From: an uncultured Solobacterium sp.
GTDB taxonomy: Bacteria; Bacillota_I; Bacilli_A; Erysipelotrichales; Erysipelotrichaceae
DNA length: 23,390 nt
Assembly (NCBI GenBank): GCA_900547815.1
Contig: URHY01000031.1
Span: 1 to 23,390, forward strand
Direction of reading: 5' to 3'
Shown here: positions 7,696-15,611 of the stretch, piece by piece
Layout: every line of letters starts with the position of its first letter
Position numbering within the stretch: the first letter of the stretch is position 1
Made by a program: the position numbers and the translations under genes
Notes under the pieces: generated by a model
The model's database searches: none
Told to the model about the DNA's origin: nothing
Seen by the model: only the letters and a program-made list of their open reading frames with translations

Positions 7696-7714
7696 TGAAT
7701 CGTTCACAAGTAAA
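7688..7714. promoter_or_regulatory. Probable MarR operator
   Basis: A 27-base interrupted palindrome reads TTTAC-n3-TGAA-n3-TTCA-n3-GTAAA. It covers the -10 box and the expected transcription start. Size, symmetry and position fit autorepression by the MarR-family protein encoded next. Confidence 0.5.
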
Positions 7715-7728
7715 CATTAGGAGGACAT

Positions 7729-8160
7729 ATGTTGACAATTGAAGAATTTTTACGTTTATCCAATCGATTGCGTGAATATTACGGCAAACAAATCAAAGAT
7801 CGATTTTCAGAATACACTTTTTCCCCAAATGAAATTTCGATTCTGATTTTACTACAAAACAACACATCCATTACGACAAGCACACAGCTTCGTGTTGTAC
7901 TCGGTGTTTCAAAAGCTTTGGTTTCTCGAAGCGTAACAAGTTTGCAACAAAAGGGATTGATCACAATGAAGAAAGTTTCAGAAAATAGAAGGATTTCTTA
8001 TATTGAATTAACAGAAGAAGCGATTCCTGTATTAAAAAAAATCTCTATTGAGATTGATAAAATCAATCAAGTTTTATTCAACGATATTCCTACAGAAAAT
8101 ATTCAATGCATAATTGATACAATGAATAAAATGAATGAAAAAATAGAAGGAGCAAACTAA
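7729..8160 (+). CDS. MarR family transcriptional regulator
   Basis: This 143-residue winged-helix regulator follows the MarR plan. An N-terminal dimerisation helix comes first, then the helix-turn-helix at about residues 45-75 (TQLRVVLGVSKALVSRSVTS), the wing KKVSENRRISY with its usual Arg-Arg pair, and a C-terminal dimerisation helix. AGGAGG lies four bases before the ATG, which is a short spacing; the next codon, TTG, would have seven, so either may be used. The gene is co-transcribed with a MATE exporter two bases downstream. The arrangement parallels mepR-mepA of Staphylococcus aureus, where the repressor binds its own promoter and is released by the drugs the pump exports. The promoter palindrome at 7688-7714 supports this. 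Confidence 0.92.
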   Translation: MLTIEEFLRLSNRLREYYGKQIKDRFSEYTFSPNEISILILLQNNTSITTSTQLRVVLGVSKALVSRSVTSLQQKGLITMKKVSENRRISYIELTEEAIPVLKKISIEIDKINQVLFNDIPTENIQCIIDTMNKMNEKIEGAN

Positions 8161-8161
8161 A

Positions 8162-9541
8162 ATGAAATTTACAACAGCGTCCGAAGTGGATTTAGGACAT
8201 GAAAAAGTTGGTAAGTTACTCTTTATGTTGGCGGTTCCTGCCATCTTAAGTCAAATTGTTAACTTACTCTATAATGTAGTTGACCGCATGTATATTGGTC
8301 ACATTCAAAATGTAGGAGCTACTGCCCTAACAGGCGTAGGCGTTTGTCTTCCAATTATAATGATTGTATCCGCCTTTGCGTGTTTAGTCGGTATGGGAGG
8401 TGCACCAAGAGCTAGTATTTATATGGGTAAACAAGATAATCCAACGGCAGAAAAAATCATGGGAAATTGTTTTATCGCATTGATTGTGATTTCATTAACT
8501 CTAACTGTATGTTTATTGGTTTTTCAAATCCCATTACTACAATTATTCCAGGCAAGTTCAAAAACAATTGTTTATGCCAAACAATATATGGGTATTTATG
8601 CCTTAGGAACCATTTTTGTTCAAATGACACTCGGAATGAATGCCTTCATTTCTTGTCAAGGATTCTCAAAAACAAGTATGATGACTGTTTTAATTGGAGC
8701 TATCTTAAACATTATTTTAGACCCTATCTTTATCTTTGGATTCAATATGGGAGTAAGAGGGGCTGCACTAGCTACCATTATTTCGCAAGCCATCAGTGCA
8801 ATCTGGGTTATTCGTTTCTTGAGTGGTAATCAAACGGTTCTTAAGTTAAAAAAAGAAAACTTTAAAATTGTTCCAAGCCTATTATTTCCTAGTTTAGCTT
8901 TAGGTATCGCACCCTTTGTGATGCAGTCAACAGAAAGCTTGATTTCTTTATGTTTCAATATGCAATTATCTAAATTTGGTGGGGACGTTGCGATTGGAAG
9001 TATGACCATTCTAACAAGCGTTATGCAGTTTGCGATGATGCCAATACAAGGATTAACGCAAGGTGGACAACCCATCATCAGTTATAACTTTGGTGCTAAA
9101 AATGGCCAGCGCGTTAAAAAAGGCTTTTTACTTCAAACACTATGTTGTTTCACATACGCAAGTATCATCTGGATTCTAGTGGAATTATTTCCTCAAGTAT
9201 TTATTTCTATTTTCACTAACGATCCAGACTTAATGGCAATGGCAAGTTGGGCCATTCGTATCTATATGGCATGCGTATTATTGATGGGACTTCAGATTTC
9301 TTGCCAACAAACCTTCATTGCGTTTGGAAACGCTAAGATTTCAGTTTTCTTAGCAATCTTTAGAAAGATCATTGTCTTAATTCCATTGATTTTTATCTTA
9401 CCAAACATCTTATCCAATCATATCTTTGCGGTATTTGTTGCAGAACCTATCGCAGATTTTATTGCGGTAAGCACAACAGTAACGTTATTTATTAAAAACT
9501 TTAAAAAGACATTAGCACAAATGAGTTATGAACGATCATAA
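8162..9541 (+). CDS. MATE family multidrug efflux transporter, MepA-like
   Basis: This 459-residue membrane protein has about 12 hydrophobic segments arranged as two related halves of six, the normal size for a MATE exporter. These pumps expel cationic drugs or metabolites in exchange for Na+ or H+. Family signatures are PAILSQIVNLLYNVVDRMYI in segment 1, GMGGAPRASIYMG after segment 2, LNIILDPIFIF in the first half and the repeat region QGLTQGGQPIISYNFGAKN at the start of the second. The N-terminal Asp-Arg-Met-Tyr-Ile-Gly motif is typical of the MepA branch. GAAGGAG inside the end of marR is its ribosome binding site. The gene ends in a hairpin shared with the convergent cca gene and overlaps it by six bases. 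Confidence 0.94.
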   Translation: MKFTTASEVDLGHEKVGKLLFMLAVPAILSQIVNLLYNVVDRMYIGHIQNVGATALTGVGVCLPIIMIVSAFACLVGMGGAPRASIYMGKQDNPTAEKIMGNCFIALIVISLTLTVCLLVFQIPLLQLFQASSKTIVYAKQYMGIYALGTIFVQMTLGMNAFISCQGFSKTSMMTVLIGAILNIILDPIFIFGFNMGVRGAALATIISQAISAIWVIRFLSGNQTVLKLKKENFKIVPSLLFPSLALGIAPFVMQSTESLISLCFNMQLSKFGGDVAIGSMTILTSVMQFAMMPIQGLTQGGQPIISYNFGAKNGQRVKKGFLLQTLCCFTYASIIWILVELFPQVFISIFTNDPDLMAMASWAIRIYMACVLLMGLQISCQQTFIAFGNAKISVFLAIFRKIIVLIPLIFILPNILSNHIFAVFVAEPIADFIAVSTTVTLFIKNFKKTLAQMSYERS

Positions 9542-9552
9542 CTCATTTTTTA
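9521..9552. terminator. Terminator shared by the MATE and cca genes
   Basis: ATGAGTTATGA (9521-9531), loop ACGA and TCATAACTCAT (9536-9546) form a perfect 11-base-pair stem, followed on the plus strand by TTTTTATAAT. The minus-strand tail is poor (TTTG), so termination is best for the MATE transcript. Both stop codons lie inside the hairpin. Confidence 0.85.
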
Positions 9553-10846
9553 TAATATTCAATAATTCTTCTTTCCTATTCTTTTCCGGATGATAAAAAG
9601 CGTATTTTAAACACATATTCAAAGCTTCTTGAATCTGTTTTCCCCTTAAATTTGTAGCTTCTATAATATCTTTTCCATTCAATGCAAGTTGAGATATACT
9701 CATACAGCGATTTCTATTTTGGATGTAATACACATAGAAAAGTTCTACGTCTTTAGCTGATTTTTGTCCCAATTCAGAATGGGCCATCGCATCACAATAG
9801 CGTATTTGAAGTAAGTTCAACAAGTGTTCTTCATCCAAATGATATGTAATGCGATACTTATAAATACAGTCTAAATCACAAGTAAATTTATCATCATGAT
9901 GTAAGACATAGAATGGAATCCACTTTCTTTGTTCATTTGTAAGTTTAAAACGTCGACAAAGCTCTTTCGATAATTCACTTCCTACCTTCGCATGATGCTT
10001 AAAATGATCCTTTCCATTCGAATCCGTTGTTTTTACTTGTACTTTGCCTAAATCGTGGAATAATAGCGCAAAAGCCAAAGTTTCATCATATGGTTTTAAA
10101 TAGCACATCGCATCTAAAGTATGATGCAAGACATCGGTATAGTGATAGATTGAGTTTTGACTACACCTCAATGCCAAATCCAACTCATTAAATACAGGTT
10201 TTAAAAGAAGTGTCATACTCGCCAATACTTGTGGATTTGTTTCCATGATTTCTTTTAATTCATGCACAATTCTTTCTATCGATACATATTGAATCAAAGA
10301 TGCATTTGTATCGATGGATTTTTTAACTGTTTCATCCATCGAAAAGCCAAGTTTTGCACAAAAACGATAGGCACGAAGCATTCTTAGAGCATCTTCATTA
10401 AATCTTCGATCCGGACTTCCAACACATCGAATCACTTTCGCTTTAAGATCAAATCGTCCTTTATACGGATCAATCAAGCCACGACTTGGATGATAGGCCA
10501 TCGCATTCACAGTAAAATCGCGTCTTGATAAATCTTCTTCAATTGTAGAAACATATTTCACACTATCTGGATGACGATGATCCTTGTATTCACTCTCTAA
10601 GCGAAAGGTTGTGATTTCAACTGGGGAATCCGATAAGACTGTTACCGTTCCATGTTTGAGTCCTGTTCCCACACTTCGATCAAATAGGTTCAATATCACT
10701 TCGGGCTTAGCACTTGTACAAATATCATAATCATGAATCGGACGATTTAATAAATAATCTCGGACGCAGCCTCCTACCACATACGCTTCATATCCAATAT
10801 CATTTATTGTATTTATGATTTCTAATATATATTCAGGTAATTTCAT
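9536..10846 (-). CDS. cca: CCA tRNA nucleotidyltransferase with HD domain
   Basis: This 436-residue enzyme adds or repairs the 3' CCA end of tRNAs. The N-terminal class II nucleotidyltransferase head has GGCVRD (about residues 25-30), the metal-binding pair in HDYDI, SRRDFTVNAMAYHP and EDALRMLRAYRFCAKLGF. A C-terminal HD domain (ALLFHDLGK) suggests phosphohydrolase activity. The frame is open to a GTG at 10882, but that codon lies inside the terminator of the upstream gene. I choose the ATG at 10846, giving MKLPEYILEIIN, which matches family starts. It has no ribosome binding site; TATAAT ends six bases before it, so a leaderless mRNA is likely. All seven tRNA genes in this window already encode CCA, so here the enzyme may mainly repair ends. 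Confidence 0.93.
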   Translation of the reverse strand: MKLPEYILEIINTINDIGYEAYVVGGCVRDYLLNRPIHDYDICTSAKPEVILNLFDRSVGTGLKHGTVTVLSDSPVEITTFRLESEYKDHRHPDSVKYVSTIEEDLSRRDFTVNAMAYHPSRGLIDPYKGRFDLKAKVIRCVGSPDRRFNEDALRMLRAYRFCAKLGFSMDETVKKSIDTNASLIQYVSIERIVHELKEIMETNPQVLASMTLLLKPVFNELDLALRCSQNSIYHYTDVLHHTLDAMCYLKPYDETLAFALLFHDLGKVQVKTTDSNGKDHFKHHAKVGSELSKELCRRFKLTNEQRKWIPFYVLHHDDKFTCDLDCIYKYRITYHLDEEHLLNLLQIRYCDAMAHSELGQKSAKDVELFYVYYIQNRNRCMSISQLALNGKDIIEATNLRGKQIQEALNMCLKYAFYHPEKNRKEELLNIIKNEL

Positions 10847-10852
10847 ACTTTT

Positions 10853-10858
10853 ATTATA
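10853..10858 (-). promoter_or_regulatory. -10 box of cca
   Basis: A perfect TATAAT lies six bases before the ATG and immediately after the terminator of the upstream operon. No good -35 box is visible. The distance places the transcription start on or next to the ATG. Confidence 0.5.
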
Positions 10859-10885
10859 TAAGAAAAAGGTGCTGAATTGCACCTT
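10857..10885 (-). terminator. Terminator of the nanE-tldD-tldE-sseB-like operon
   Basis: Minus-strand AAGGTGC (10885-10879), loop AATTCA and GCACCTT (10872-10866), followed by TTTCTTAT. Confidence 0.85.
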
Positions 10886-10887
10886 AA

Positions 10888-11661
10888 TTACTTTGTAACC
10901 TTTACATATGTTGGAATGGTATCCGCCATAATTTTCTTGGCGATTTCCATACTTCCAAACATAAATTCAAAACCTTTTCCATAACTTGCAGGCGTACAGA
11001 AGTTTCCTAGATCTTGTAGTGTCTGCTTATCATCATTGATCATATCCACAACTAAAAACCAATGGCTAGGCTGATCTTTGACCATTCTTTCTTTCAAATA
11101 AATAGAAAGAATGTCTGGGTGAGAGTCACCAAATTCACAGATAGCTCTTTGAAGTTCTGTTACACTTGAAATAGGATCACGAAGCTTTAAACTATCTCCT
11201 TTATGAATTGGATTTTCACTCACTTGTGAACCACGACTTTTATCAAGTTCAACCAATAAGTTGCAGTCTAATAAAACATTCGCTCCAAATGGATCAATCA
11301 CAATGCCATGAATCTGGTTTAATGCCATCTTCACAAATGGCATATATTGATTATAAGTCATAACCAAGGAATGTATTTCACTATCTTGATCCCATTTTTT
11401 CAATTGATCCATACTTGAGAAGACTGGAAAGAAACTATCTCCCTTATCATTTTGAATCAAAGACAATTGGAATTGTGTATTTGGTTCAAAGACTAAGACT
11501 CCCTTTTCATTGCGAGAAGGATTTTTATCCCATTGTGCTGGAATTAGAAAATTAGTCGAAATAAACGCGTCCAACAAATTTCTAAATGCTGAATCTGTTT
11601 TTTCTCTATTAAATACAATTAATGTTTCTTGTAGTTTTTCATTTTTAAATTCATTTACCAT
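10888..11661 (-). CDS. SseB-family protein
   Basis: This 257-residue soluble protein has two domains. The first half resembles the SseB N-terminal domain (PF07179), with FLIPAQWDK near residue 45, the region PVFSSMDQLKKWD and VIDPFGANVLLDCNLLVEL. The second half fits the SseB C-terminal domain, with PSHWFLVVDM and an Ala-Ser-Tyr-Gly-Lys-Gly segment. SseB was described as a serine-sensitivity suppressor in E. coli; in Gram-positive bacteria its function is not settled. The longer frame begins at 11685, but the ATG at 11661 has GGGGA seven bases upstream and follows the tldE stop by two bases, so it is preferred. Its place at the end of the tldD-tldE operon could mean a link to protein turnover, but that is only context. 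Confidence 0.8.
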   Translation of the reverse strand: MVNEFKNEKLQETLIVFNREKTDSAFRNLLDAFISTNFLIPAQWDKNPSRNEKGVLVFEPNTQFQLSLIQNDKGDSFFPVFSSMDQLKKWDQDSEIHSLVMTYNQYMPFVKMALNQIHGIVIDPFGANVLLDCNLLVELDKSRGSQVSENPIHKGDSLKLRDPISSVTELQRAICEFGDSHPDILSIYLKERMVKDQPSHWFLVVDMINDDKQTLQDLGNFCTPASYGKGFEFMFGSMEIAKKIMADTIPTYVKVTK

Positions 11662-11663
11662 AA

Positions 11664-12989
11664 TTATTCCCCTGAAATTGTGCACTCAACAAAAGCGATA
11701 CTTGGACTTACGACCTGATGATAACTCCAATCTAAATCGTTACCCACACTAATTACGTGTTTCATCATATTTAAGAAATTATTTGCGACGGTAACCAAGG
11801 TAACATTCTTATCTCTTTTACCATCCTTTACCCAGAAGCCTGAGCATTGTAGTGAGAAGTTTGTAGAAACAAAATCAAGTCCAGCATGAAGTCCAGCTAA
11901 ATTCTGTACGACAAAGCCATCCTTAATTTTTGTACATAAATCCTCAAAACTATCATTTCCAGGTACAATATAACAATTCATTGGCTGTACACTTACGCTA
12001 GATGCATAGCCCGATTTAAAACCATTTCCTGTACTATTTGTATGCATTCGATTGGCACTTCTTGTGTCATGAAGCATCATAACATATTTTCCGTGATCCA
12101 CCAAAGTTTTTGAAGAAGTTGGACAACCCTCATCATCAAAATTGGCAATACTTAAACAATCTGTATTCTTTGGATCATCAACAATTGTGATTTGTTCAGA
12201 GAAAATTTGTTCGTTAAACTTATCTTTTAAAGGTGAAATTCCCTTATACATTAATTCCCCATTAAATAAACCAGTAAAGGCGGCAAATAAAGATGTCATC
12301 GCATCCTTTTCAAAGATAACTGGGCATGTACAGCTTGAAATTGGTGTTGCCCCTAATTTATTGAGAGCCTTGTCGCAAACACGAGAAACAAATGAATCTA
12401 AATCATACTTTTCAAAGTCATATACAACTTCAACTAAACTAGCATCCTTGATTTCTTCATTTTCTTTAACGACAACACTGGCAACAATGTATTGCATTTC
12501 ATCAGCATCTTGCACGTCCATACCTAAGCTATTCACAATACTGCGGCTTCCACTGCCTTGTGAATATCCTAAATATCCAACTTGAATGACACGTGGATCA
12601 TAGGCTAGAATCTTAGTTTCTAAGCTTTGAAGAATATCCTTCACACATTCTGTACTAGCCATATTCCAAGTCACATCTTCTTTTACATAATCAATGGATT
12701 CAGGCTTTCTTAATGAATCGGTTTCTTCATTTGAAATAATATGTGCTTGTTCAATCAATGATTTTAATATGATTTCGCATTGATCATCGTTTACTTCTTC
12801 CAATGCCATATTGGCCATTTTTCCATCTACAATTCCACGAATACTTGTACCTGTCACTTTGCTGGATACTAAAGTGTCCATTTGGCCTTGAAACCAAGTC
12901 ATTTCTTTTTCAACCGTTGTAGATTGATAGATTTCAAATTCCTGAATACCTAGGCCAAGTGCTTTTTCAATCCATAATTGTTTATTCAT
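11664..12989 (-). CDS. pmbA: TldE/PmbA-like subunit of the TldD/E protease
   Basis: This 441-residue protein of the TldD/PmbA (PF01523) family has no HExxxH zinc motif, which marks it as the non-catalytic TldE partner. Family features include STVEKEMTWFQGQMD near the N-terminus, GSRSIVNSLGMDVQDADEMQ in the middle and, in the C-terminal part, TGNGFKSGYASSVSVQPMNC followed by a region rich in conserved glycines. In E. coli TldD and TldE form a heterodimer that degrades the CcdA antitoxin and trims the microcin B17 leader. An AGGAGG site inside the end of tldD lies eight bases before the ATG, and the two genes overlap by eight bases, so both subunits are made together. Confidence 0.92.
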   Translation of the reverse strand: MNKQLWIEKALGLGIQEFEIYQSTTVEKEMTWFQGQMDTLVSSKVTGTSIRGIVDGKMANMALEEVNDDQCEIILKSLIEQAHIISNEETDSLRKPESIDYVKEDVTWNMASTECVKDILQSLETKILAYDPRVIQVGYLGYSQGSGSRSIVNSLGMDVQDADEMQYIVASVVVKENEEIKDASLVEVVYDFEKYDLDSFVSRVCDKALNKLGATPISSCTCPVIFEKDAMTSLFAAFTGLFNGELMYKGISPLKDKFNEQIFSEQITIVDDPKNTDCLSIANFDDEGCPTSSKTLVDHGKYVMMLHDTRSANRMHTNSTGNGFKSGYASSVSVQPMNCYIVPGNDSFEDLCTKIKDGFVVQNLAGLHAGLDFVSTNFSLQCSGFWVKDGKRDKNVTLVTVANNFLNMMKHVISVGNDLDWSYHQVVSPSIAFVECTISGE

Positions 12990-14370
12990 TGGCCGTACCT
13001 CCTACTGTAATTTGTGAAACACGAATGGCTGGCTGACCTACATCTGTAGGAATTGAACCCGAACTAGAGCCACACATACCTTGTCCACGCTCTAAGTTTT
13101 TGCCAACGCGATCAATATTAAATAGGATATCCGCACCATTACCAATCAAAGAAGCTCCTTTTACTGGATAAGAAATCTTGCCATCTTCAATTAAATAACC
13201 TTCTAATACGGCAAAGTTAAATTCTCCGGTTTGTGGATTTACACTTCCACCACCCATTTTCTTCGCATACAATCCGCGTTTGATTCCTTCAAACATTTCG
13301 TCAAAATCATCATTTCCAGCCGCAATATATGTATTTGTCATACGCGAAGTTGTTTCAAATTTATAAGACTGACGGCGTGAACTTGAAGTCGATTCCAGTC
13401 CCATTCTTCGACCATTCAAACGATCGACCATATAACTCTTTAAAATACCATTCTCAATTAATACACGTTTTTGTTGGGGATTTCCCTCATCGTCTACATT
13501 TTGTGAGCCCCACGCATTTGGAATTGTGCCATCATCAATAGCCGTAACTTTATCACTTGCGACTTTTTGACCTAATTTATTACAGAATACACTCTGATTT
13601 TTACTGACTGAACTTGCCTCTAGAGCATGTCCACAAGCTTCATGGAAAATAACACCGCCAAAGCCATTATCAATAATGACTGGCATTTTTCCCGATGGAC
13701 AATCTTTCGCTTCTAATAATACTAAGGCAATACGGCTTGCTTCTTTTCCAATAGATTCTGGAGTTCTTTCTTCAAAGAATTCTAAGCCTTTACTTGCACC
13801 TGGTGCTTCATAGCCAGATTGCAAGTTTTGACCATCCTGGGCAAAAGAGGATACAGACATACGACAACGAATTCTTGTATCATGTACGAGTCTTCCTTCA
13901 CTATTTGAAATCTGTACATTTTGGCATACACTTGCCAACCCTACAGATACTTTTTGAATTTTATCTGAATATGCCTTTGCCGCATCACTTGCACGTACCA
14001 TTAAGGCAACTTTCGTTTCTAATGAAGCTTTGACAGGATTTTCCTTGATTGGATGACGATTTTCATGTTTTTCTTCAACCAAAGAGATCGATACAGATTT
14101 AGATTCTATGCCAAAACCTCCACGCAAATCATCCACTAAAGCATTTAATGATTCTTCACTTGTTTCATTTGTGTATCCATATACAGATTGCACACCTTTA
14201 TATAGACGAATTCCAATACCAGCACGAATCAATACATTTGTATCTTCTAATTTTCCATTCAACATGGATAAAGATTCGGTTGTACCTTCTTCTTCAAAGA
14301 TTTCGGCAAAATCACAAGAAGAAGCCATACAACGTTCTAATAATTTTTCTAATTGTTCCTTCTTTAACAT
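12982..14370 (-). CDS. tldD: TldD, zinc protease subunit
   Basis: This 462-residue catalytic subunit of the TldD/TldE protease carries the zinc-binding HExxxH motif as HEACGH (about residues 243-248), within IFHEACGHALEASSV. Upstream are the family stretches SMLNGKLEDTNV and GIGIRLYKGVQSVYGYTNE, which form the inner wall of the barrel. The C-terminal region has FNIDRVGKNLERGQGMCG. Just after this, many homologues read CGKxGQ, whereas here a serine-rich CGSSSGS is found. The protein is cytoplasmic and length is normal. The ATG has GAGGG seven bases upstream, taken from the end of nanE, two bases away. It belongs to the operon nanE-tldD-tldE-sseB-like; the peptide substrate in this organism is unknown. 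Confidence 0.94.
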   Translation of the reverse strand: MLKKEQLEKLLERCMASSCDFAEIFEEEGTTESLSMLNGKLEDTNVLIRAGIGIRLYKGVQSVYGYTNETSEESLNALVDDLRGGFGIESKSVSISLVEEKHENRHPIKENPVKASLETKVALMVRASDAAKAYSDKIQKVSVGLASVCQNVQISNSEGRLVHDTRIRCRMSVSSFAQDGQNLQSGYEAPGASKGLEFFEERTPESIGKEASRIALVLLEAKDCPSGKMPVIIDNGFGGVIFHEACGHALEASSVSKNQSVFCNKLGQKVASDKVTAIDDGTIPNAWGSQNVDDEGNPQQKRVLIENGILKSYMVDRLNGRRMGLESTSSSRRQSYKFETTSRMTNTYIAAGNDDFDEMFEGIKRGLYAKKMGGGSVNPQTGEFNFAVLEGYLIEDGKISYPVKGASLIGNGADILFNIDRVGKNLERGQGMCGSSSGSIPTDVGQPAIRVSQITVGGTANE

Positions 14371-14372
14371 AT

Positions 14373-15062
14373 TTATCCCTCAATGCAATCTACAAATCGT
14401 TTTGTGATTAATTGAGGACGAGTAATAATAGATCCTACTACAACACTAAAGCATCCAAGTTCTAATACACGGCGTGCCTTTTCTGGTGTATCAATATTTC
14501 CTTCGGCAATCATTGGTACGTTAGATTGTTCTAAATATTTACGCATTAACTCAAAATCATTCGTTTCAACTTTATCGCCCTTACTTTCTTCTGTATATCC
14601 AACTAATGTTGTTCCTACAAAATCAAAGCCTAATTGGGCCGCATGTAGACACTCTTCTAATGTAGAGCAGTCTGCCATTAATTTTTGTTCTGGATACTTA
14701 GCACGAATATCCGCATACAATTCATCTAAAGTTCTTCCATCTGGACGAACACGACAAGTTGCATCTAAGGCAACGATTTCTGGATGTGCTCCGTCAATCA
14801 ATTCATCGATTTCTTTCATTGTAGGTGTAATGAATACTGGGCAGTCTCCATATACTCGTTTAATAATTCCAATAACTGGTAAATCAACTTCTTTTTGAAT
14901 TTCATTAATATCCTCTACAGTATTAGCACGAATACCTTTAGCGCCACCCCATTTAGCAGCTCTAGCCATACGTCCCATAATAAATGATGAATGTAAAGGT
15001 TCATCTGGAAGTGCCTGACAAGATACGATCAAGTGTCCTTTTACTGATTCAATGTTATTCAT
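14373..15062 (-). CDS. nanE: N-acetylmannosamine-6-phosphate 2-epimerase
   Basis: This 229-residue TIM-barrel enzyme converts N-acetylmannosamine-6-phosphate to N-acetylglucosamine-6-phosphate in sialic acid use. Family features are [13 protein letters not shown] at the N-terminus, [37 protein letters not shown] (with the conserved lysine), [24 protein letters not shown] and [15 protein letters not shown]. The length is typical. GGAG with good spacing precedes the ATG at 15062. No nanA or nanK lies beside it; it heads the operon with tldD and tldE, which is an unusual partner set. A TATAAT box at 15108-15103 flanked by two TATATAGGT repeats may control it. Confidence 0.95.
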   Translation of the reverse strand: MNNIESVKGHLIVSCQALPDEPLHSSFIMGRMARAAKWGGAKGIRANTVEDINEIQKEVDLPVIGIIKRVYGDCPVFITPTMKEIDELIDGAHPEIVALDATCRVRPDGRTLDELYADIRAKYPEQKLMADCSTLEECLHAAQLGFDFVGTTLVGYTEESKGDKVETNDFELMRKYLEQSNVPMIAEGNIDTPEKARRVLELGCFSVVVGSIITRPQLITKRFVDCIEG

Positions 15063-15092
15063 GATTTAAATCTCCTTTTTTTTAAAATTATA

Positions 15093-15122
15093 TATATAGG
15101 TAATTATACTACGTATATAGGT
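15093..15122 (-). promoter_or_regulatory. nanE operon -10 region with paired repeats
   Basis: The minus strand has TATAAT at 15108-15103 with no good -35 box. On the plus strand TATATAGGT occurs at 15093-15101 and again at 15114-15122, exactly 21 bases apart (two helical turns), one copy on each side of the -10 box. This could be a binding site for a regulator that needs or blocks the promoter. Confidence 0.4.
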
Positions 15123-15169
15123 TGAAAAACACGAATTTAAAAAAAATTAAAAAAATTTAAAAAAAGTGC

Positions 15170-15198
15170 TTGCAATCATTTTAAAGTGATGGTATATT
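15170..15198 (+). promoter_or_regulatory. Promoter of the tRNA operon
   Basis: TTGCAA (15170-15175), exactly 17 bases, then TATATT (15193-15198), with TGG in front as an extended -10. The A-rich tract at about 15134-15165 is placed like an UP element, as expected for a strong stable-RNA promoter. Confidence 0.8.
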
Positions 15199-15207
15199 TA
15201 ATGGGCA

Positions 15208-15230
15208 CTGAGCGAGACACAAAAGCTCAG
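15208..15230 (+). other. Leader hairpin before the first tRNA
   Basis: CTGAGC (15208-15213) pairs with GCTCAG (15225-15230) in the transcribed leader, 12 bases before tRNA-Arg. It is probably a processing or antitermination structure. Confidence 0.35.
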
Positions 15231-15241
15231 TTGAAATAAAT

Positions 15242-15318
15242 GCGCCCATAGCTCAACTGGATAGAGCGTTTGACTACGGATCAAAAGGTTGTGGGTTCGA
15301 TTCCTGCTGGGCGCGCCA
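15242..15318 (+). tRNA. tRNA-Arg(ACG)
   Basis: 77 nt with encoded CCA. The acceptor stem is GCGCCCA/TGGGCGC, the anticodon stem TTTGA/TCAAA, and the loop CTACGGA gives anticodon ACG. The T-stem GTGGG/CCTGC has two wobbles. Confidence 0.97.
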
Positions 15319-15340
15319 TTTATTTTTTTTCTAAAAATAT

Positions 15341-15417
15341 CGGGATGTAGCACAGCTTGGTAGTGCACTTGATTTGGGATCAAGGGGTCGCAGGTTCAAA
15401 TCCTGTCATCCCGACCA
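15341..15417 (+). tRNA. tRNA-Pro(TGG)
   Basis: 77 nt with encoded CCA. The acceptor stem is CGGGATG/CATCCCG, the anticodon stem CTTGA/TCAAG, and the loop TTTGGGA gives anticodon TGG. Confidence 0.97.
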
Positions 15418-15433
15418 TTATTTTATTTAATTC

Positions 15434-15510
15434 GGCTGGGTAGCTTAGTTGGCTAGAGCATCCGGTTCATACCCGGAAGGTCGTGAGTTCGAGTCTCACT
15501 CCAGCCACCA
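15434..15510 (+). tRNA. tRNA-Met(CAT), elongator
   Basis: 77 nt with encoded CCA. The acceptor GGCTGGG/TCCAGCC has a normal paired first position, unlike the initiator. The anticodon stem TCCGG/CCGGA encloses TTCATAC, as in Bacillus elongator tRNA-Met. Confidence 0.93.
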
Positions 15511-15523
15511 ACGAGTTTAACTT

Positions 15524-15600
15524 GGACCCTTAGCTCAGTTGGTCAGAGCATCCGGCTCATAACCGGCGGGTCGTAGGTTCGAGTCCTACAGGGTCCACCA
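15524..15600 (+). tRNA. tRNA-Ile2(CAT), probable lysidine target
   Basis: 77 nt with encoded CCA. The sequence closely follows Bacillus tRNA-Ile2: it starts GGACC, has loop CTCATAA and T-arm GTAGGTTCGAGTCCTAC. C34 would be changed to lysidine by TilS so that it reads AUA. Position 27-43 of the anticodon stem is a T-C mismatch. Confidence 0.85.
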
Positions 15601-15611
15601 ATTATACATAT

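Noticed and set aside
10847..10882. Longer start of cca at GTG 10882
   Set aside because: The codon lies in the terminator stem of the upstream gene and the added residues do not match family starts.
12142..12585. 147-codon plus ORF opposite tldE
   Set aside because: Antisense shadow of a conserved gene; composition follows the complementary codons and no start signal is present.
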